Numbered from the stretch's first letter, positions 25,095 to 36,608 are shown. The stretch is 64,000 nucleotides of DNA from Pisolithus tinctorius (GCA_024663395.1 JANFAH010000004.1:1550001-1614000), one strand, 5' to 3'. Program-made: numbers and translations. Notes: generated from the letters alone by a model not told the origin.

Positions 25095-27053
25095 ATGCAC
25101 GTGGATCTGCTTCCAAGGCAGTGTGTTTCATGCCCGGCACAACCACCAGCTTGTACTTGTTCTGCCCAACAGAGTTGCATTCTAATAAGCCAGTTCGTGT
25201 CTCCTTTCCGCGCTAACCCTACCCTGGCCAACACGCCTTGTTTTCCCGTCAGGTCGTGCAACGCATGTCCCACCTTCACTTGCCGCGCAAGTGCGTCAAC
25301 AAGCGCCAGTGGAAGCAGCGATAGCGGCATAAGCGCAGGTGTCCTTGCTGGTGCGATTGTTGCCGTGCTCCTCACTCTCGTTGGCGCTCTTTTGGTATTT
25401 TTCCTATATCGTCGTCGTCAGCGTGCTCGCCGCACTGGCAACGCAGCGGTACAATCCAAACCAGACATGCCAGCACCGGCGGCAGCAGTCCTTAATCGAC
25501 CGGATCCGATTGAGAAGTCGCCTTGCAAGCCTGAGGCCGATCGTCCGCAGTCCCCTGTCGCAAGCGTTATCGACGTTTCCCCGCAGTCTGTACACGCTTC
25601 TGGGAACTTTGAAAATCACCCCGCACCCGAGAGACATCCCTCCGCCAATCCTTTCGACGACGTTCAGTCTATACAAACTGTCACCACACATACCAACGGT
25701 ACCAATGTCATACCCATCGCCCTCGCTCCATCTGTATCTACCTCCGGTGCTCCCCGGTCTGAGTCGGGGATCTTGGCACCATCATCACCAGTTCGTCCTG
25801 CACGCCCTTCTGACCTCTCGCTGGATGGTTCCCAATCTCCCGAATCCTTGCGCGAGCCTTCCCCCCGGTACGCTCAGTCCCAGCGCTCTGGTTCTTCCCA
25901 CGTGTCGTGTATGTCTGGCGCAAGTTATTCGAGCGAGCTCTTAAATGAAGCTCCGATGATCGTGACGCAGGGGCAGGGTGCCGTTCGGCAAGTTCTCGGT
26001 AAAGTCAAGGCAGAGGTTATACAGACATCGGGTCCCTCCACACCTACTTCCCTGGATAGTTTGAAACCGCCATCCGCCGCCTCGCGGCCGTCTATCCGTT
26101 CACCCTTGGCAGCAACTTCTTTTGGTCCTGCTGACGTCGTCGAAGAGGCTGAGGAGGACAACGAAGCGAACCGTAGCGATCCTTTCGACGATCACCACCG
26201 TCCTATTTCTCGGGGACCGTTGGAAATTTCTAACAAATCTCGACCTGCAAGTGGGATTTCCCTGGAAGCTCCTAATCTACCCTGGGCCAAGAGAGATACG
26301 TCAAGTCGTCCGGATAGCGTGAGCACTCAATCGGGATCTATTGTCGACATTAGCAGCGCCACTAGAGTGAACGTCGGTCTTGCGGGTAGGCTTGACCAAA
26401 AATCACCCTATAGGACTACCATGGGAAAACTAGTCTCCTCTGGTTCCGTTCCAACTACTGGACAATCTGCATCTTTGGATCAGCAGCAACAGATGGCTTT
26501 GGCACACGCTCAAGCTCAAGCTCGTGCTCATGGTCTCGAAAAGGCCAGAAGGGTATCCGGAACCTCGGTCGTATCAACAACTTCTACACGCGCGGATTCA
26601 ATCCTAGAGTCTTTTCCTTTTGTTCCTCCTTCCCCTATTGCTTCTCGCCCCGTTCGGTCGCCGCCTCGTTCGCCTCTCTATCAACAAGCTTCCAGTGCAA
26701 CTCCACAGTCGGAAGTGCCACCGCCAGTACCAGCGTCCTCTCTTACCACCTCACAGCCGTCTAGTGCCGTTGAGGAGCACGAATCTACGTTACTTCCTCT
26801 GACACCACCACCAAGTCGTCGCATGCTGGGGATGTCCACTGCTTCAGAACTATCCACGGCTTCATCTGGACTAGGAAACTTTCCATTCCAGATTGACCAT
26901 GGAGGTACGGAAGGCAGCATGCCTTCGTCAAATTTGCAGGGGCGCCAGCGGGCTAGTCTGGATACACTAGCCCTTATGAGTGACTTGTCCTCGTATCCGC
27001 TGGGTTATGACAGAGACGAGCACGAGAGTCTGCCTCCTTTGCCCAAGCCCTGA
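25095..27053 (+). CDS. Opy2-like membrane anchor of the HOG/filamentous MAPK pathways
   Basis: Starts MHVDLLPRQCVSCPAQPP. The extracellular Cys-rich Opy2 module reads CVSC, CTC, SCILIS and then, after removing a 60-nt intron (25193-25252), CNACPTFTC. One transmembrane helix follows (AGVLAGAIVAVLLTLVGALL, then FFLYRRRQRARR as a basic stop-transfer). The long cytosolic tail of about 530 residues is Ser/Pro-rich and disordered, with repeated NPFDD and SDPFDDHH-like acidic patches and SPP/RPV proline motifs. In yeast, Opy2 recruits the adaptor Ste50 through short tail motifs. No signal peptide precedes the Cys module, as in yeast Opy2. The spliced product is about 632 residues. Confidence 0.85.
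   Translation: MHVDLLPRQCVSCPAQPPACTCSAQQSCILISQFVSPFRANPTLANTPCFPVRSCNACPTFTCRASASTSASGSSDSGISAGVLAGAIVAVLLTLVGALLVFFLYRRRQRARRTGNAAVQSKPDMPAPAAAVLNRPDPIEKSPCKPEADRPQSPVASVIDVSPQSVHASGNFENHPAPERHPSANPFDDVQSIQTVTTHTNGTNVIPIALAPSVSTSGAPRSESGILAPSSPVRPARPSDLSLDGSQSPESLREPSPRYAQSQRSGSSHVSCMSGASYSSELLNEAPMIVTQGQGAVRQVLGKVKAEVIQTSGPSTPTSLDSLKPPSAASRPSIRSPLAATSFGPADVVEEAEEDNEANRSDPFDDHHRPISRGPLEISNKSRPASGISLEAPNLPWAKRDTSSRPDSVSTQSGSIVDISSATRVNVGLAGRLDQKSPYRTTMGKLVSSGSVPTTGQSASLDQQQQMALAHAQAQARAHGLEKARRVSGTSVVSTTSTRADSILESFPFVPPSPIASRPVRSPPRSPLYQQASSATPQSEVPPPVPASSLTTSQPSSAVEEHESTLLPLTPPPSRRMLGMSTASELSTASSGLGNFPFQIDHGGTEGSMPSSNLQGRQRASLDTLALMSDLSSYPLGYDRDEHESLPPLPKP
25193..25252 (+). other. Stop-free 60-nt intron in OPY2
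   Basis: Donor GTTCGT, branch-like GCTAAC, pyrimidine tract and acceptor CCCGTCAG. Removal joins CILISQ to SCNACPTFTC, restoring the Opy2 cysteine spacing. Its length is a multiple of three with no stop, so retention would insert 20 residues into the Cys module. Confidence 0.8.
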
Positions 27054-27632
27054 GTGCTATGCAACCAGCGCCGCAAGGCGGCTGCCTCGTTTGGCTGGTC
27101 TGACGGGGGCCATTGCGTGCGTACGTCCTACTGTATTCTCCCCGCTCGAACATTTCTTCAATCTATCTCACGTGCTAATGTTACCTTGACTGAGTACAAC
27201 CTTGCCTCTAGAACAGCTACTTCGTCGCACCTGCGCCGAACTACCCTTTTTTTATACTTTTCTTTGTTCCGGGCCAATGTTTTTGGGGGTATACTCGCTC
27301 TATTTATTCGTATGTTTGTGCCTTTCAGAAAGATTTGAATCGCTGTGTTTAAGTTGAACGCATGTGGTACAGTGACTCGTGAATTTTGCTGGCTTGCTAC
27401 GATTGTACACCTCGGGCTGAGTGCTGCCCAACATGCTAGGCGTCGCCCCTGTAAATAACTAAGATACAGTGCCACCCTCGAAGGCCCTGGGTGAAACGCA
27501 TGACCTCAAAGGGGACGAGGCTACGAGCAATCATCGTACAGTTACGTACTAACGTACTCTTCCGACAGCCACCCAGACTCAGCATCCCTGACGCTTCTCA
27601 CCATCCGTTCGTTCACACTATCGGCGGTGACA
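27054..27632. other. Intergenic region between OPY2 and the MFS transporter
   Basis: Contains the OPY2 3' flank with T-rich stretches (about 27240-27320) and the promoter/leader of the MFS gene. Open stretches on both strands show no domain and no consistent splice joins. No gene supported. Confidence 0.5.
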
Positions 27633-29643
27633 ATGTCGCAGCCTGCAACGGGGTATCAGAGGTTGGTCGACACCGACGAGACACACCTAGGTGTCGAGAA
27701 TCGCATATCTGCACTTATGGACACTGGTCTTGAACTCGACAGGCGGACAGAAGTCGAGAAGAGGTTACTTCGAAAGTTAGACCTGAGAGTTGCGTTTCTT
27801 GTTCTCGTTTATATCATGAACTATGTAAGTTCTCTCAGTATCTTCCCAAAAACATAGCGGAAGCTCACTTGTGGTCCGAGATGGACAGGAATAATATGGC
27901 GTAAGTATGAAGGCCTTTATCACTTCATATATCATTTGTAACATCTGGCAAGCGCCGCACGACTAAATGGCCTGGAAGAAGATCTTCGCCTGACTGGACA
28001 GGAATTCAATACGTTGATCAGCGTCCTATTTATTGGCTATGTTCTTATGCAAATTCCCTCGTATGCGTCCCGCCTTCCGTGCTGTGCAGCGCTGGTGTTC
28101 ATATTATCCCAGAAACACATATCTCAGTCGGATTAGAAGACCGTCCCTGTACCTCTCCTGTTGCATCTTTCTGTGGGGGATAATTTCCATAGGCACTGGT
28201 CAGTGAGCCCCTGCGTGGTAAAGTACTTGTTGCAGATTATACTGATGACAAACTTCCTAGGTACTGCTCAGAGGTATGTCTCCATAACGGCGCCTTTGCA
28301 CTGAATGATAGTTCATCTTTAATCATAGTTTTCGTGCGGCCCTTGTATCTCGGTTCTTCCTCGGCTTCTCCGAAGCAGTATATTATCCTGGGGTATTATT
28401 CATGCTCTCGAGATGGTCCTCCTGGTTTTCTTGTCAAGCTTCGTCTGCTTACACACTGGCGTTTAAGGTACAAACGTGACGAGCTCGGCTTGAGGATGGC
28501 ATACTTTACTGGTGGCAGCTCGGTCGCCAATGCTTTTGGGTCACTTATCGCGTCTGGTGTCCTTGCCACCATGGACGGAAAGTTAGGATATCAAGCTTGG
28601 AGGTAAGGGCTAATGAATAGGTTTTTGGTAACTTACGATAACATCGGTGTACAGATGGCTATTTTTTTGTGAAGGAGGGTTGACATGTGTGATTGCTGCT
28701 GCCGCGTTTTTCATAATTCCCGATTTCCCTACCACGCCGGCTTTCTGGCTCACAAGTGAAGAGCAAATACTCGCCCAAAAGAGGATGGAAGAAGATGTGT
28801 GCGGAATTGATCACAATGCGATGAAGGGTGTGGAAAGATCAGGCCTTGCTCAAGCATTAACTGATTGGAAAGTGTGGTGGCTTGCTGTTGCACTGGCCCT
28901 TTTGAATATTGCGTTGTCATTTTCTTTCTTCTTTCCTACGTTGGCGGCCGCAATGGGGTACAGTCCAACAATCACCCTTTTACTTTGTGCCCCACCATGG
29001 ATCGTGGGGCTTCTTACTTCGCTCTTCGTCATGGGGTCTGTCCAATGATAGTTGACGCTATAATTGACCTACTGATGCCCCTCTGCTTCCAGCCACTCTG
29101 ACAGAACTGGGGACCGCTTCCGGCATATTGCTGGTCCAATCTCGATGGGCATAATTGGCTTTGTATTGGCCAGTATGTCAATGGATACTCTTGCCCGCTA
29201 CCTGTCGTTGTGAGTTGCATGATACATCCAGTCGCCAAAGGGGTCTTTCTTATCCTCTGGCCAGATTTTTTATGACCCAAGCTACGGTCGCATACATTGT
29301 TCTGTTGGCGTGGGTGAGCAATTCAGTACCAGAATCTTCATCCAAGCGAGCAGTCGCCATAGCCACTGCCAATACACTTGCAGGTCTTGGAAACATTGGG
29401 GCATCGTAAGTTCTTATCATGTTGACGTAGGATCCGAATGATCTATAATCCCAATGCAGTTATATATGGCCAGCCAAATGGGGTCCATCATACGTGAACT
29501 CGTTCTTGATTTGCACCCTGATGGCCGCGATATCCATTTACATGTTATGGGTGTACCGATTGCACCTGATCAACCTCAACAAGAAGGCGGAGATGAAGGA
29601 ACGTGCTCTAGATTTACCAACTGGGTTCAGATATGTAACATGA
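27633..29643 (+). CDS. MFS transporter, anion:cation symporter (Dal5/allantoate permease-like)
   Basis: Membrane carrier for an organic anion such as allantoate, nicotinate or tartrate; the substrate cannot be read from sequence. The cytosolic N-terminus carries EKRLLRKLDLRVAFLVLVYIMNY. Splicing adds MDRNNMA, giving the family's first helix and D-R-N signature. Later exons hold LFIGYVLMQIPS, the helix 4-5 region SRFFLGFSEAVYYPGV, and GYQAWRWLFFCEGGLT, all typical of this family. The central loop has ITERM-like EEQILAQKRMEED. The last exons (YIWPAKWGPSY, then YRLHLINLNKKAEM) end PTGFRYVT at TGA 29641-29643. About 12 helices are expected. It is followed on the same strand by a secreted-polysaccharide-type glycosidase gene, which may be coincidence. 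Confidence 0.88.
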
Positions 29644-30068
29644 TGAAGATAAAACCCAACGTACGGTTCTTCATCCAAGCTCCCTGTGATCCCCATGTAT
29701 ATCAGGCCTGGTTAGCCTTAGGCGGGCCGACTAGAATCGCTCGAAATGCTACTGCTAAATATGTGGATGTTCCAGGCAGACCTCGACCAAAGGCGGAAGG
29801 CATGTCATTCCTTTCCTTGCCAGGGTACTACCGTTGGTGAGCTGTAAGACGTGAAGCTTGGGGCCCCAAAGCCTACATACACTCAGGAACACCAATATTA
29901 ATTAGTTTGCTGTGGTTGGACCGAACAGTTAACTTTCACTGGTGCTGTCGTTCGACGAGGTTCTGTACAGGAGCCCGTAATCTCCGACGTTCGCCCGACT
30001 ATCAGCCTGGTCCGGTGATGCGAGTCGCCAGCGAACCAGAAGTACATGTGACTCGACCAGCCAACCCC
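29644..30068. other. Intergenic region between the MFS transporter and beta-mannosidase
   Basis: The first 200 bases stay open on the plus strand (to about 29838) but show no family signature, and the transporter already ends in the family's usual GFRYV tail. The rest is the probable promoter of the mannosidase gene. No separate gene supported. Confidence 0.45.
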
Positions 30069-33000
30069 ATGAGTGCCATCAAGTTTCTCCACAGCGACTG
30101 GGTTTTCACGCAAGTGGGTGGGGGTCAGGGAACGAGGTGTGGAGAATGGCTCCCAGTAACCGAATTTCCGACCACTGTTCACGTTGAGCTGTTGAAGCTG
30201 AAGAGAATACCAGATCCAGTGAGCTCGTTGAATTACTTGCATGGTATTCTGCCATCTCTGCTAAACTTGTCAAGTTCCTGGGCATGAATGAGTGGGAGGT
30301 GCAATGTGAGTGTATTCGTGGGTTATCGAGCTTGCTCCAATCTCAAGACGGACCGTTCCGTACTAGGGGTTGGAGAATCAGACTGGACATTTAAGAACAA
30401 TTTCACTATTACAAATGCCGAGTTAGCTGCGTGCCATGTCGACCTCATCTTTGAGGGTCTCGATACCTATGCGACTGTCACCCTCGTCAGTCTGCAATCG
30501 GATTTATGGTTTCAAGGTTGTGGCTGATCGAGTCCCAAGAACGATAGGGAGATACTGGGGTCCGTCACATTGCTCTCCCAGGGATCTCAGCCAGGTCTAA
30601 TGCTCGTGGCAGCACAGCGGATCAGTTTGTGACTCATAGGGTTCCTGCGAAGCAGCACCTGCAACCAGGTTCTAACGAACTGGTAATAACCTTTACAAGC
30701 GCATTTAGGAAGGCAAGTCAATACCAGGATCACAGTCCGTGCCACTGAAGCGTGAAAATAAGGGAAGGGAGCTCGAGAAAGAATATGGTAAATTCCATCT
30801 GTGGAATGGAGATTCCAGTCGGCTGCACGTAAGGAAAGCACAGTATAAGTACGCAGTATCGTACGATGACTTTGACCAAGCTTACGCAAGACATTACAGT
30901 TATGGCTGGGATTGGGGCCCCGTACTTATGACTATCGGGCCATGGAAACCTATTTTTCTGCATACTTATGACTTGCGCATTGCGGATGTTGACATAAGGT
31001 GCAGGGTCGCTGAAGCATTGGATGTGGACATTACCGTAGACCTGGCCCTTTCCAAGGACAGCCCTGGATCAACATCTGTACTGCTCAGGGACCCACATGG
31101 CAGCGTGGCTCGTTATCAAGACGCTCTCGCCGTCGAGACTGGAAGAGCAAGCACGAAATTCTATTTTTCCTCAGGAGAAGCGGAGCTGTGGTATCCCGTG
31201 CATTACGGGAAACAACCTCTTTATACAATCGAAGTTGTGGTGAAGGATGTTGTAGGGTCGACTCCTGTTATAGCATGAAAGCACTTACTATCAGTGTGTT
31301 CAGGATGGTCGTGTCATGGATTCCAGGCACGAGAAGGTCGCCTTTCGCCGTGCTCAAGTCCTCGAAGAACCGCTTATCGACCAACCGGGGAAGACTTTCT
31401 TGTTTGAAATCAATAATATCAGAATATTCTGTGCAGGGTCGAATTGGATACCTGCCGATTCCTTCCTTACTTTGTAAGGAATTGTTCAACCATTTGAAGC
31501 TAGGTTTTATTATCAAAAAATGCGATTGCAGATTGAGTCCGCAGAGGTACCGCGACTGGCTTCGATTAGTGGTCGACGGTAACCAAAATATGGTCCGAGT
31601 TTGGGGGGGTGGCATTTACGAAGCGGACATTTTTTATGATATCTGTGATGGTGAATACTGAACTGTACCTCGTCGGACAGCCCAACTGATTGTTTTGGCC
31701 AGAGCTTGGCAGTGAGTTCATTCGCAGCGCACAATGATTATTTGACTGCTGAACGTGCACTCTCCATGAAGTTCTTGTATGGCAAGATTTTATGTTTGGC
31801 TGCGGACAGGTTTGTACCATACAATAATGTGCTGTTCACCTCACTGTTCTTTCTCAGTATCCGGCATATGATTCTTTCCTCAAGCTTGTCGAGGTCGAAG
31901 CTAGGCAGAACGTCAAGCGACTTCGTAATCACCCCTCCGTCGTGATATTAGGTTTCTGTTTCTTCCCCGTTTACTCGCAGGTGTTCTTGCTGATCAGGAA
32001 AACTGTAGCTGGAAACAATGAAGATTACCAACTAGCTGAATCTCTGAACCTCATAGAATATAGTGGTGAAACTTCCGAATGCCCCGAAACCAAGTTTCCT
32101 GCCCGGCGTATTTACGAGAGCCTCCTGCCGTCCATCGTCAGCGAGTTGTGTGATATTCATTATCACAAGGGTTCGCCGTATAGCGCACCAGGGGTGCCAA
32201 CAACGGATCCGACATTAGGGGACTTGCACCAGTGTACATGGTAACAGCTCGTTCGAGTCATCACATGTACCGACCAACTTCTCGTAGGGAACGTTTGGCA
32301 CGGCTCCCAGCAACCGTGGCAAAATTGGGATACCCTATCTGGGCGCTTCGTTTCTGAATTTGGAATGTATGCGATACACGCAACCTGTAGGCCAGAAGTA
32401 CTGACCACGTCATCCCCCACAGGCAGGGATACCCTAACGTTAGGACGATCGATCACTGGCTCAATGGTCGAACGGACGAACGTTTTCCTCAATCGCGGTG
32501 CGTGTAGACTTTCTTGAGTGAGCAGAGGCACTCACGTAGATCCATAAAGTTTTAATAACCAGCATAACAAAGCAGCAGGGTTTGAAGGCAGATTGGAGGT
32601 AAGGGTGAATTTCATGTTATTATGCCCGGCGATCAACAATTATCCCAGCTCTACCTCGTGGAGAACTTCAGACACACTTTCGATATGGATAGGTGGATAA
32701 CCTCTCGATAACGCATAGCACGTGTTTGATAATCTTGACACAGCTATGTGTATTATACCCAAATCATGCAGGCCGAGGCCCTTGCAACTGCCTATCGCCT
32801 CTGGCGGCGTAACTGGCGTGGAAAGGGTAGGGAGTACACCGCTGGTGCCTTAGTATGGCAGGTGGGTGTTGCGTATCGTTTCATATCACTTGCAGGTCGA
32901 CTAAACTCGGGTTGGAAAGATGAATGACTGCTGGCCGACCACTTCGTGGGCGATCGTTGATTACTTTCTACGGCCCAAACCTGCCTATTTCGCGATTTCG

Positions 33001-33668
33001 CGCGAATTGGCACCTTTCGCCGTGGGGATAACACGTAAGGAAAAGAAAACATTCACAAACGAACTCTCGGCTTCCTCGTTTATCATTGAAACGATCTTGG
33101 AGGTTTGGGGGACTAACAGTACCGTGGCGGAGAAGAAGGCCAGACTTGAGTTGACTTTTTTTGAGCTTGATACGAATTGGTCAGATAAGATCTCAATGGA
33201 GGTCGTCATGGCTCCAAACTCAAGCACCGAATTATTCTCCGATCAACTACCTGGTCAACCCATACGTACCAAACTCAGCGAGGTTCCCCGAACGATAATC
33301 GTTTCCGCTCGCTTGTTGGACGAGGCCGGGGTTGTTCTAGGGCGGCTCTCGAACTGGTCAGTTGAGCAAGGAACCAACCCAAAGCCTTGTAACTGACTGA
33401 CCGTCCCAGGCCGGAACCTTATAAATTTATTCATTTCTCTTCTGTCAAAGATTTGGGATTGAGTATAACGATCGGCAGTGACGGTGAATCCGTTGAACTC
33501 GCCGCTCGGGTGCCAGTTAAAGGCATCGTGCTGGACGTTGAGGGCAACGACGTCAAGTGGAGCGACCAGGCAATCGATCTTTTTCCAGGGGATCCCCAAA
33601 TCGTTAAGGCTGTAGGGCTCGGGGGCCGTGAGGTCAAAGTGCGATTTCTAGGCGATAGCTCATCATGA
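30069..33668 (+). CDS. Beta-mannosidase, glycoside hydrolase family 2
   Basis: Hydrolyses terminal beta-mannose from manno-oligosaccharides or N-glycan remnants. It starts MSAIKFLHSDWVFTQ with no signal peptide, suggesting a cytosolic enzyme. Spliced joins give NEWEVQWVGESDWTFK, GLDTYATVTL, SRLHVRKAQYNYGWDWGP, FCAGSNWIPADSF, NMVRVWGGGIYEADIFYDIC and DELGILVWQDFMFGCGQYP. These are GH2 mannosidase hallmarks. The acid/base Glu is expected in NNEDYQ and the nucleophile in GRFVSEFGM (about 32340-32370). NDCWPTTSWAIVDYF and a C-terminal beta domain end at TGA 33666-33668. The gene is cut by more than ten introns and some exons are only about 15-50 nt. Apparent frameshifts all resolve at splice sites, so it looks intact. 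Confidence 0.9.
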
Positions 33669-34477
33669 AGGCAAGCAGATGACGTAGCGAGCCACAGTTT
33701 TATCGCCCACACTCTTGCTCACTTCCTCTCGGTCTATTTCACTGTCCGTATCTGGGAAGCTATCTCCGTGGTCGCCGCGCAGCGTTCTCTCACGCTAGGC
33801 TTTGTCTTTCCTCGTCCCACCTACTACTTCATGTGTCTCATGTTCAACTTCTTGAATCTCCACTTATTCCTTTACACTACCATGTTTTCACGGAGCCATC
33901 GAGGTAGAAACACATGACATAGCTGTTAACATAGGTAACCAAAAATAGTCAAACGCAAAACTGAAACGCAATTTGATTAGGGGATAAGATGGTAACCTTA
34001 TCCTTCTGGTCCACCGTACACATGGTGCAGTACAACTCTCCGGTAATACCAGGTTCGATAGGACTCCTGAACGATGTGGAGGTCGTTTCGTGACTGACGA
34101 GAATGTATTATTAACCGTAGGGGAATATACGCTACAATTTGTAATCAGCAAGAATCCCTGAGAGGCAAGGAAAAAACCTAGTTAATTTACAGACTACAGC
34201 AAAGGTCTGCGAGACAGGAATGCAATGTAGAGGATTAAACGTAACAGTCTAAGGGGTTGGGAGAAGGGGGCCTGGCCTATCTGAGGGCTGCCAGTGGGGA
34301 GATTGTGAGGAAATAGCAGTAAATACTCATAATGCAGGTTGTAAGATCACCACGAGGCCAGAGGCAGCAACCTTGGTTGAAGGTTTGGGAGCTAGGATAT
34401 AGGGAGCAAAGTGACTCAGAAGCTTGTGACGACATAACTGAGGGCCAGCCAACCAGAAATGCTGAAGAGAATAACGA
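33669..34477. other. Intergenic region between convergent beta-mannosidase and Rheb genes
   Basis: Tail-to-tail interval holding both 3' flanks. The left part is C/T-rich; the middle has A/T-rich stretches (about 33930-33970 and 34140-34200). A minus-strand open stretch at 33888-34151 has no recognisable domain. No gene supported. Confidence 0.5.
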
Positions 34478-35291
34478 TCACATAATGATGCATTTGCCAG
34501 GCTCGGGCTGGTCGGCTTGGCTGCGGGGCGAGCGCTTCTCGATCTCCGCAAGACATAGTTCAAACACTTTGCCTTGGGTGGGATCAAACTCTGCTTATGG
34601 CGTGATTGGGATATAGTGCACTTACCGACATTGACATTATTCTTCGCACTGGTTTCTACCCACGCGGCTTGTTTCGTTTTGGCGAGTTCCTCGGCTTCCC
34701 CAGGCTGAACCTGTCTACTAGCCGAACTGTGAGGCAAAGAACCAAAATAACCGTCGACAACGCGACACGCAATAGTGCAGGAATGGTACTGAAAGAACGT
34801 ACCTTGACTGTAAATCACTCTTTGCACCGACAATTACACAGGGAATTTCATTTTTACCACAGAAATCGATGATCTTGTCGTAGACGATCTTGACCATGTC
34901 AAAGGACCGTCTTGAGGCGATGGAGTATACGAGGACATAGCCGTGTATACCGATGGCGTGTTTGGAGTTGAGAATGGAATATTCATCCTGACGAAAGTGT
35001 TGGGGTTGGGGGCAAGAAACGGAGTCAGGAAGCGGACAGACCTGGCCAGCGGTGTCGATGATGTCACAATCGTACTCTACCCCCTTGTAGGCGACGACTT
35101 TAGAGAACGTATTCTCAATGGTAGGATAGTATGAATCCACAAAGTGGTTTTCTATGAACTGTACGACAAGCGAGGACTTGCCTGGAGAGGGTATTAGGGT
35201 GAACGAAATGCTGAGTTGTGAGGGGAGACTCACCGACTGAGCGCGACCCGAGTACCGCAATCTTTCTCTTCTTTGTCGAGCTGGCTGCCAT
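34478..35291 (-). CDS. rhb1: Rheb-family small GTPase
   Basis: Ras-superfamily switch upstream of TOR complex 1 and basic amino acid uptake. The spliced product starts MAASSTKKRKIAVLGSRSV. The P-loop GSRSVGKSSL has the Arg typical of Rheb instead of Ras Gly12. Switch I/effector is YYPTIENTFSK, switch II is DTAGQDEYSIL, and the base-binding motif is the atypical VGAKSDL where most Ras proteins have NKxD. ETSAK follows in the spliced frame. It ends CIIM (TGA 34478-34480), a CaaX prenylation box. The P-loop is interrupted by a 52-nt intron. Length is about 185 residues, as expected. Its 3' end faces the beta-mannosidase gene. Confidence 0.94.
35182..35233 (-). other. Intron inside the P-loop of the Rheb gene
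   Basis: 52-nt phase-1 intron (donor GTGAGT, acceptor CTCCAG) between SV and GKSS of the P-loop. It is the same kind of placement as in the CAF16-like gene. Confidence 0.8.
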
Positions 35292-35577
35292 TATGTATGG
35301 AGATGAAAGCTAGAGTAAAAGAAGGGAGAAAGAAGAGAAGGACAAGGAAAGAGCCGGCGATACTAGAGGGGTCGTGGCGGAGCAATTATGGTTGGCAAGA
35401 CCCCAGATCAATGAGCCAAACGTCGCCCGTTACTGGCGTAACAAGACTGTAACAGATAGCCAGCCACCGGGAGTGAACGGGTGAAAAAAAGCGACAGAAG
35501 GCAGAGGGTTGGCAGGCTGACAGGGTATATAAGGGACAGCGGAACAGTAGGCGGGTAACTAATACACTCAGTGGCGT

Positions 35578-36573
35578 CTAACTTGTGCCAGCGGGGCTTT
35601 GCTGATTTATCAAGGAAAATTTTACAGCAGTTCGACAGCCACGGTTTCCCAGGTGTCTGGGACGGTCTCGCCCGTCAACGAGAGTAATTGCACTGGCATC
35701 TATAACGTCGCTGGAGTCGACCCCGTGGTCTTGTGATGCGCTGGCCCCGGCCCGACCATCTCGGCTGTATGGTATATCTCCATCTGCCATCTTCGCTTCA
35801 ACATCCTTCCCGTTTTTTGTTTCCGCACGACCGTCACCATATACCTGTGTGGAATCCCCTGAGGTAAGACCCAACTGTTCCTGTTCTGACGTCTGTTGTT
35901 TTGCACGATAAGCAAGTGAGAGCACTGCATCGTACGCACATGGTGTGGTCTCCAGTGGATTGCCGCTGCTTGATGCTGTAAGTGTCCTTGCATACCTCTC
36001 CAAGTCTGACCCATACAAATACAGTAAAACGTGTCCTACCTACGCAAGGCCACGCTTGCAGACTCTTTTGGAAACCCAGTTTCGTAGATACGGAGAGTTT
36101 CATCCAACCCTGTCCGAAATGACGCACCCCCTGTGAAACCCGCGGGAACTTACTGCCCACCAAAAGATGGCAGTACTGGCGTATCTTGCCCACTCGTGTG
36201 GAGTCCAGGCTACCGGGATGGTTACGGCCCTATCTCTATACCTGCGGGTGTTCGTATTGCATTCTGCCTTCATTCAACTCGCAGCTTGCTACATTGGCCC
36301 ATCCCCAAGTAGTTGGTTAACAAGGTTAGATTATGTCCCAGCTTGTTGTCACGGGTACCCAGATAACGTATCCATACTATGCATATGCGTAAGTAATTGG
36401 AACATTTCGGGGCAGAAGTGCGGTGATGGTTTCACACTAAGAATTCGAGCTGGCAGTTGTATGTACACAAGTACGTACATACCTACTGTGCTCTGGGGTG
36501 TGATATGAGCGTCAACCAATCTCCCTGGTTCGGGGATATCGACCGTTGTCTGTGTACCTGCATGTGAAATCAT
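35578..36573 (-). CDS. Hypothetical protein, multi-exon
   Basis: Not recognised. Start proposed at ATG 36571-36573 (MISHAGTQTTVDIPEPGRL), with exon 1 ending at a good donor (GTAGGTATGT). Later open segments with coding character are YRDRAVTIPVAWTPHEWARY (about 36225-36170), LDETLRIYETGFPKESASVA (about 36110-36050) and, via an intron with donor GTAGGT, LERYARTLTASSSGNPLETT then CAYDAVLSLAYRAKQQ. The C-terminal part is polar and disordered, ending SPAGTS at 35578. Exact joins between the first three exons are uncertain. No transmembrane segment or known domain is evident. It is head-to-head with the Spo12-like gene, sharing a 145-bp promoter with a CACGTGAC site. Confidence 0.5.
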
Positions 36574-36608
36574 TTCTATCTTGACCACGTGATCGTGACT
36601 GGAACAGG

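Noticed and set aside
29644..29838. Open frame continuing past the MFS stop
   Set aside because: The transporter already ends in the family's GFRYV tail; the extension has no signature and no good splice link.
30530..32540. Apparent frameshifts and stops suggesting that the beta-mannosidase is a pseudogene
   Set aside because: Each break coincides with GT...AG introns whose removal restores conserved GH2 residues.
27633..33668. Nutrient-use cluster of transporter plus mannosidase
   Set aside because: Adjacent and on the same strand, but the transporter belongs to the organic-anion family rather than a sugar porter, and the mannosidase lacks a signal peptide; nothing ties them together.
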